The notes under the pieces: generated by a model
What the model was told of the DNA's origin: nothing
The model's input: only the letters and a program-made list of their open reading frames with translations
Database searches by the model: none
Assembly: GCA_965208015.1 (NCBI GenBank)
Contig: CBDBNT010000003.1
Location: 310,001 to 374,000 of the forward strand
Reading direction: 5' to 3'
Origin: Bin87 sp965208015
GTDB taxonomy: Bacteria > Chloroflexota > Dehalococcoidia > Lucifugimonadales > UBA3495
Length of the DNA: 64,000 bases
Position numbers and translations under genes: made by a program
Part shown: positions 60,520 through 64,000 of the stretch, piece by piece
Layout of the letters: each line of letters begins with the position of its first letter
How positions within the stretch are numbered: the first letter of the stretch is position 1

Positions 60520-61662
60520 GTGACCACAGATCCCACATCCCCGCAGTCGTTGCCCGAAGTTGCGCAACTGGCCATACAAAACCGTCGGGACATCGCTGCC
60601 TTTTCCGAGGCGTTCAGTGGTTTCGCAGAACGTCTCACGGCCGCTCACGAGCGGATGACGCAAACGCTCACGGACCTGATCCAGGATAGCCGCGAACTGC
60701 GAGCCCAAGTCGCCGAATTGACCGTTGCGCAGCAGCGCACTGACGGCAGCATCGCGGCTTTGACCGACGGCCTCAGCGAACTGCGAGCCCAAGTCGCCGA
60801 ATTGACCGTTGCGCAGCAGCGCACTGACGGCAGCATCGCGGCTTTGACCGACGGCCTCAGCGAACTGCGAGCCCAAGTCGCCGAATTGACCGTTGCGCAG
60901 CAGCGCACTGACGGCAGCATCGCGGCTTTGACCGACGGCCTCAGCGAACTGCGAGCCCAAGTCGCCGAATTGACCGTTGCGCAGCAGCGCACTGACGGCA
61001 GCATTGCGGCTTTGACCGACGGCCTCAGCGAACTGCGGATGCAGACGCTAGCCTTGACCGTTGCGCAGCAGCGCACTGACGGCAGCATCGCGGCTTTGAC
61101 CGACGGCCTCAGCGAACTGCGGATGCAGACGCTAGCCTTGACCGAAGCACAGTCTCAAACCAACAAAATGCTGGCCGCGTCGGATCAGCGTATGGATGAG
61201 CGCATGGGGCAACTTTCCGGTCGTATTTCCGATTTGACGGGCGGACGGTACGAGAAACGGGCCGCGGTGGTATTTCAGCGTCGCGCCCGTCGACGATTCG
61301 GCCTGGTCACTGCGTCTCTCAGCCATACTGCCTGGGGAGATGTGAACAGTATCCTGTCGGACGCCGCCAACTCGAATGACATCTCCGACGACGAATTCTA
61401 CGATCTGAATCGAGTTGACATGATACTTACCGGCCAGGATGAATCGGGTGACACGGTTCACGTGACCGTAGAAATGTCCATTACCGTAGAATCCGACGAC
61501 GTGCTGCGTTCCGCCAGAAGGGCAAACATCTTGCGCAAAGCCACCGGACAAATCGTCCATGCCGCCGCAATCGGAGAAGACGCAGCGACTAACGCCATGG
61601 CATTGGCAGAGAACCGCAAAGTCGCCGTGATGATTATACCGGCGCCAGCGGAGCGAGACTGA
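60520..61662 (+). CDS. Coiled-coil repeat protein with C-terminal nuclease-like domain
   Basis: This 380-residue protein has an N-terminal helical segment, then five full copies of a 28-residue repeat (RAQVAELTVAQQRTDGSI and the rest) forming a coiled coil. A C-terminal 150-residue domain follows (DLNRVDMILTG, VHVTVEMSITVESDDVLRSARRANIL, KVAVMIIPA). That domain looks like a restriction-endonuclease-like fold with D, E-x-S residues in place of the core, similar to DUF3782-type proteins. It starts with GTG after GGAGAG. Role unknown; the coil length is set by DNA repeats. Confidence 0.68.
   Translation: MTTDPTSPQSLPEVAQLAIQNRRDIAAFSEAFSGFAERLTAAHERMTQTLTDLIQDSRELRAQVAELTVAQQRTDGSIAALTDGLSELRAQVAELTVAQQRTDGSIAALTDGLSELRAQVAELTVAQQRTDGSIAALTDGLSELRAQVAELTVAQQRTDGSIAALTDGLSELRMQTLALTVAQQRTDGSIAALTDGLSELRMQTLALTEAQSQTNKMLAASDQRMDERMGQLSGRISDLTGGRYEKRAAVVFQRRARRRFGLVTASLSHTAWGDVNSILSDAANSNDISDDEFYDLNRVDMILTGQDESGDTVHVTVEMSITVESDDVLRSARRANILRKATGQIVHAAAIGEDAATNAMALAENRKVAVMIIPAPAERD
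60694..61150 (+). repeat. Tandem 84-base repeats in the coiled-coil gene
   Basis: Units start at 60694, 60778, 60862, 60946, 61030 and 61114 (partial). The first four are nearly identical. From 61030 the first 20 bases switch to a variant (CGGATGCAGACGCTAGCC). All units are in frame (28 codons). Confidence 0.93.
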
Positions 61663-61713
61663 CTCTGGCCCTGGCGAGGGCAAGTTCTTGGGCCGGGCTA
61701 ACGGTTTCCTGCG

Positions 61714-63081
61714 ATGACCGCAAGTCACAAAATCGGCGGGCTTTTCGAGCACGGGAGCCAGCAGCGCTCCCGCGAAACGGCTCCGCTGGCAGAGCGGATG
61801 CGACCCGCCACCTTCGACGAATTCGTGGGGCAGGAGCACATCCTTGGTACAGACCGGGTCCTGCGCCGGGCCATCGAAATCGACCGCGTGCCGTCCATCC
61901 TGTTTTGGGGCCCGCCGGGCTCTGGCAAGACCACGCTGGCCAGGCTCATCGCCACCTTCACGCAGTCGCATTTCGAGCCGGTAAGTGCGGTGTCAGCCGG
62001 GGTCGCCGACCTGCGCAAAGCGGTCGCCGGAGCCCAGGAACGCCAGGCTCTCTACCAGCAGTCCACGATCCTGTTTGTGGACGAGATACACCGCTTCAAC
62101 AAGGCCCAGCAGGACGTGATCCTGCCCCACGTCGAGGACGGCACCGTCACCTTCATCGGCGCTACCACCGAGAACCCCTCCTTCGAGGTGAACGCGCCAC
62201 TCCTGTCCCGGTGCCGCGTGTTCACCCTCAGCGCTCTGGACGATGACGCGGTTACTGTCATCATCCAGCGAGCGTTGACCGACGAACGCCGGGGGTTGGC
62301 CGCACTTGCGCCCCAATTGGAGCCCGACGCGCTGGGCCACCTGGTTAACATCGCGAACGGCGACGCCCGGGTCGCGTTGAACGCACTGGAGATGGCGGTG
62401 GTCGCCGCCGAGCCGGACACGTCAGGCCAGCGCCGCGTCACAGTGGACGGCATCGCCGACGCCCTGCAACGCCGCACACCGCAGTACGACAAGGCCGGCG
62501 ACAGCCACTACGACACCATCTCCGCCTTCATCAAGTCCGTTCGCGGCTCGTCGCCCGACGGCGCGCTCTACTGGCTCGCCCGTATGCTCGAAGCCGGCGA
62601 AGACCCCATGTTCATCGCCCGCCGGCTGGTGATCCTGGCCGCCGAGGACATCGGCCTCGCCAACCCCGGTGCATTGCCTGTCGCGGTGGCGGCCCAGCAG
62701 GCGGTGCACTTCGTGGGCCTGCCCGAGGGGCGCACCCCGCTGGCGGAGGCAACTGTCTACCTGGCCACCTCACCCAAGAGCAACGCGGCGTATATGGCTC
62801 TCGAACGCGCGCTGGACGACGTGCGGGGGCGTCCCCACGAACCGGTGCCAATGCACCTGCGCAACGCCGTAACCGGCCTGATGCGCGGCATGGGATACGG
62901 CGCCGGGTACAAGTACAGCCACGACTACGAGGGACATTTCGAGGCGCAAGAGTATCTGCCGCCAGAGTTGTCCGACCGCAAGTACTACGAGCCGTCGGAC
63001 CAGGGCTCGGAAGCCGCCATCGCCGCACGCTTGCGCCGGTGGTGGGGCAACGCCCGCTATGGCGGTCAAGGAGATGTATAG
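61714..63081 (+). CDS. rarA: Replication-associated recombination protein A (RarA/MgsA)
   Basis: This 455-residue AAA+ clamp-loader-like ATPase has the N-terminal PLAERMRPATFDEFVGQEHI, Walker A FWGPPGSGKTT, Walker B ILFVDEIHRFNKAQQD, sensor 1 FIGATTENPSFEVN and the C-terminal tetramerisation domain (YDTISAFIKSVRGSSPDGALYWLARML, MGYGAGYKYSHDYEG). It acts at stalled replication forks. An ATG start was used. It overlaps the opposite-strand gene at its 3' end by 16 bases. Confidence 0.94.
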   Translation: MTASHKIGGLFEHGSQQRSRETAPLAERMRPATFDEFVGQEHILGTDRVLRRAIEIDRVPSILFWGPPGSGKTTLARLIATFTQSHFEPVSAVSAGVADLRKAVAGAQERQALYQQSTILFVDEIHRFNKAQQDVILPHVEDGTVTFIGATTENPSFEVNAPLLSRCRVFTLSALDDDAVTVIIQRALTDERRGLAALAPQLEPDALGHLVNIANGDARVALNALEMAVVAAEPDTSGQRRVTVDGIADALQRRTPQYDKAGDSHYDTISAFIKSVRGSSPDGALYWLARMLEAGEDPMFIARRLVILAAEDIGLANPGALPVAVAAQQAVHFVGLPEGRTPLAEATVYLATSPKSNAAYMALERALDDVRGRPHEPVPMHLRNAVTGLMRGMGYGAGYKYSHDYEGHFEAQEYLPPELSDRKYYEPSDQGSEAAIAARLRRWWGNARYGGQGDV

Positions 63082-63995
63082 ACGTGCAGCAGCTGCGACA
63101 CCGACTGGTTCGGGAGCAGCTTCCGGTCTATGACGCCCCGAACCTGCCACCCCACGAAAGTGTGACCGGCTAACACCGTAGGCATCAGGGGGTCGGGCAC
63201 CGTCAGGCGGAAAGCCCAGTCGGTCTCTTCGTTGGCCCCCAGTAACGCCGGGCGCTGCAGCACCTCGCTGTGCTCGATAACCTGCGCCTGCTTGCTGCCC
63301 GAGCGTTCCCAGCGCATCAGCTCGACCCTTAGCTCGCGCGCCTTCACCCCCGACTTGGACTTTATCGACAGGCTGCCGGTGACAGTCCCGCCGTTGGCCG
63401 CGCTCGCCGAGTCCAGCGACAGGCCCATTGTGACGTTGCGATAGGATCGGCTGGCGGGGATCTCGTCCAACAATGGCAAGCCGTCCAGCGGGTCGACATC
63501 CGACCGGCTGAACACCACCAGTTCCTGCTCGCAGTGGGCCGCGCGACCCCGGGCCAGATTGGCCAGCCATCCGTCACCCGTCGGCAACCAGTCGGCCCGG
63601 GTTAATATCGTCGCCGACAGTTCCCACGAGATGCGCGCGTACTTCCCCTTGACGGTGGGTGGCGCCGCCTCCGGCAACCGCAGGCGCATCGGGTAACGTT
63701 GCTGCACCCCGCCTTCCATCGCCGCGTCTTCCGCGAATACCTCGTCAATGTGCGCAGGTCCACCGGAATTCCCGCGGCCGCGCCGGCCCGGCAGCATCAT
63801 CTGTGGCACGGCATCCCGCGCCGAATCAACCCGCACCAGCTCAACCCGTGTCAACCGGAGCACCCCCAACGCCGCCTGGAAGGAAAGGTGAGGGGTTACC
63901 ACGACCTCCACGTCCAGAGTATCCCCGGCGTACAGCGGGCGTGAGTCGATGGCTACGCTGATATCGGCGGTGGGAGATGCGGATTGCCGGAGCAT
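63066..63995 (-). CDS. Arrestin/Spo0M-like beta-sandwich protein, possibly incomplete
   Basis: This 309-residue frame has two beta-rich halves with segments like LYAGDTLDVEVVVTP, VKGKYARISWELSATIL and NGGTVTGSLSIKSKSG that recall the arrestin-like fold of Spo0M proteins. No catalytic residues are visible. The ATG at 63995 is five bases from the window edge, so the ribosome binding site cannot be seen and a longer N-terminus is possible. Its 3' end overlaps rarA by 16 bases. Confidence 0.6.
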   Translation of the reverse strand: MLRQSASPTADISVAIDSRPLYAGDTLDVEVVVTPHLSFQAALGVLRLTRVELVRVDSARDAVPQMMLPGRRGRGNSGGPAHIDEVFAEDAAMEGGVQQRYPMRLRLPEAAPPTVKGKYARISWELSATILTRADWLPTGDGWLANLARGRAAHCEQELVVFSRSDVDPLDGLPLLDEIPASRSYRNVTMGLSLDSASAANGGTVTGSLSIKSKSGVKARELRVELMRWERSGSKQAQVIEHSEVLQRPALLGANEETDWAFRLTVPDPLMPTVLAGHTFVGWQVRGVIDRKLLPNQSVSQLLHVYTSP

Positions 63996-64000
63996 GAGGC

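Noticed and set aside
60694..61150. CRISPR array
   Set aside because: The repeats are contiguous 84-base coding units without unique spacers, and no cas genes are nearby.

Overview
The window is high-GC bacterial DNA with many GTG and TTG starts, clear Shine-Dalgarno sites and mostly single-copy chromosomal genes. The mix suggests a Chloroflexota genome, most like the Dehalococcoidia/SAR202-type lineages: a SpoIIIAA-like R3H ATPase, PdxS/PdxT, several luciferase-like monooxygenases, a Baeyer-Villiger type monooxygenase, many P450s, and lipoproteins with Thr/Pro- or Ala/Pro-rich linkers. This placement is inferred from gene content; no rRNA is present to confirm it.

Layout. 1-8.9 kb: end of a HAD hydrolase, a two-subunit CoA-transferase, an ATPase-TOPRIM pair resembling a split OLD/PARIS-type defence system, an arylsulfotransferase-like protein, an EamA transporter, then plsY, ilvE and cysC. 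9-10.6 kb: an intact IS4-family element with 10-bp target duplications, inserted just upstream of a SelW-like gene that carries an in-frame UGA in a CxxU motif. 10.6-16.7 kb: tmk, the R3H ATPase, pdxT, pdxS, rnc, and a DsbA-fold gene whose active-site cysteine position is also a UGA. 17-24 kb: four tandem cytochrome P450 genes, most with their own promoter and terminator, then a [3Fe-4S] ferredoxin and a flavin oxidoreductase. 24-35.5 kb: a Uma2 nuclease, aroC, aroE, a lipoprotein, valS, a SLATT-like membrane protein, and an oligopeptide-type ABC importer without its ATPases. 35.6-44.3 kb: small genes, an MFS transporter whose N-terminus is encoded by a dispersed palindrome, a toxin-antitoxin-like pair with a nonsense-mutated PIN toxin, a BVMO-like enzyme, an EthD-like protein, an acyl-CoA dehydrogenase-like enzyme, a repeat-rich gene-free stretch and tRNA-Ser. 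44.4-64 kb: small-molecule hydrolases and oxidases, gyrB, hpt, a gamma-glutamyltransferase-like enzyme, a second peptide-binding protein, folP-folK, an acyl-CoA carboxylase subunit, two coiled-coil proteins with near-identical DNA repeats, and rarA.

The most notable result is two probable selenoprotein genes 6 kb apart. In both, a UGA replaces the redox-active residue of a thioredoxin-fold protein, reading frame and homology continue across the UGA, and a strong ribosome binding site precedes the upstream start. Conventional gene calling would truncate both and lose their active sites. No tRNA-Sec or selABD gene lies in this window, so selenocysteine decoding is inferred. Second in interest are the ATPase-TOPRIM pair and the P450 array with its ferredoxin.
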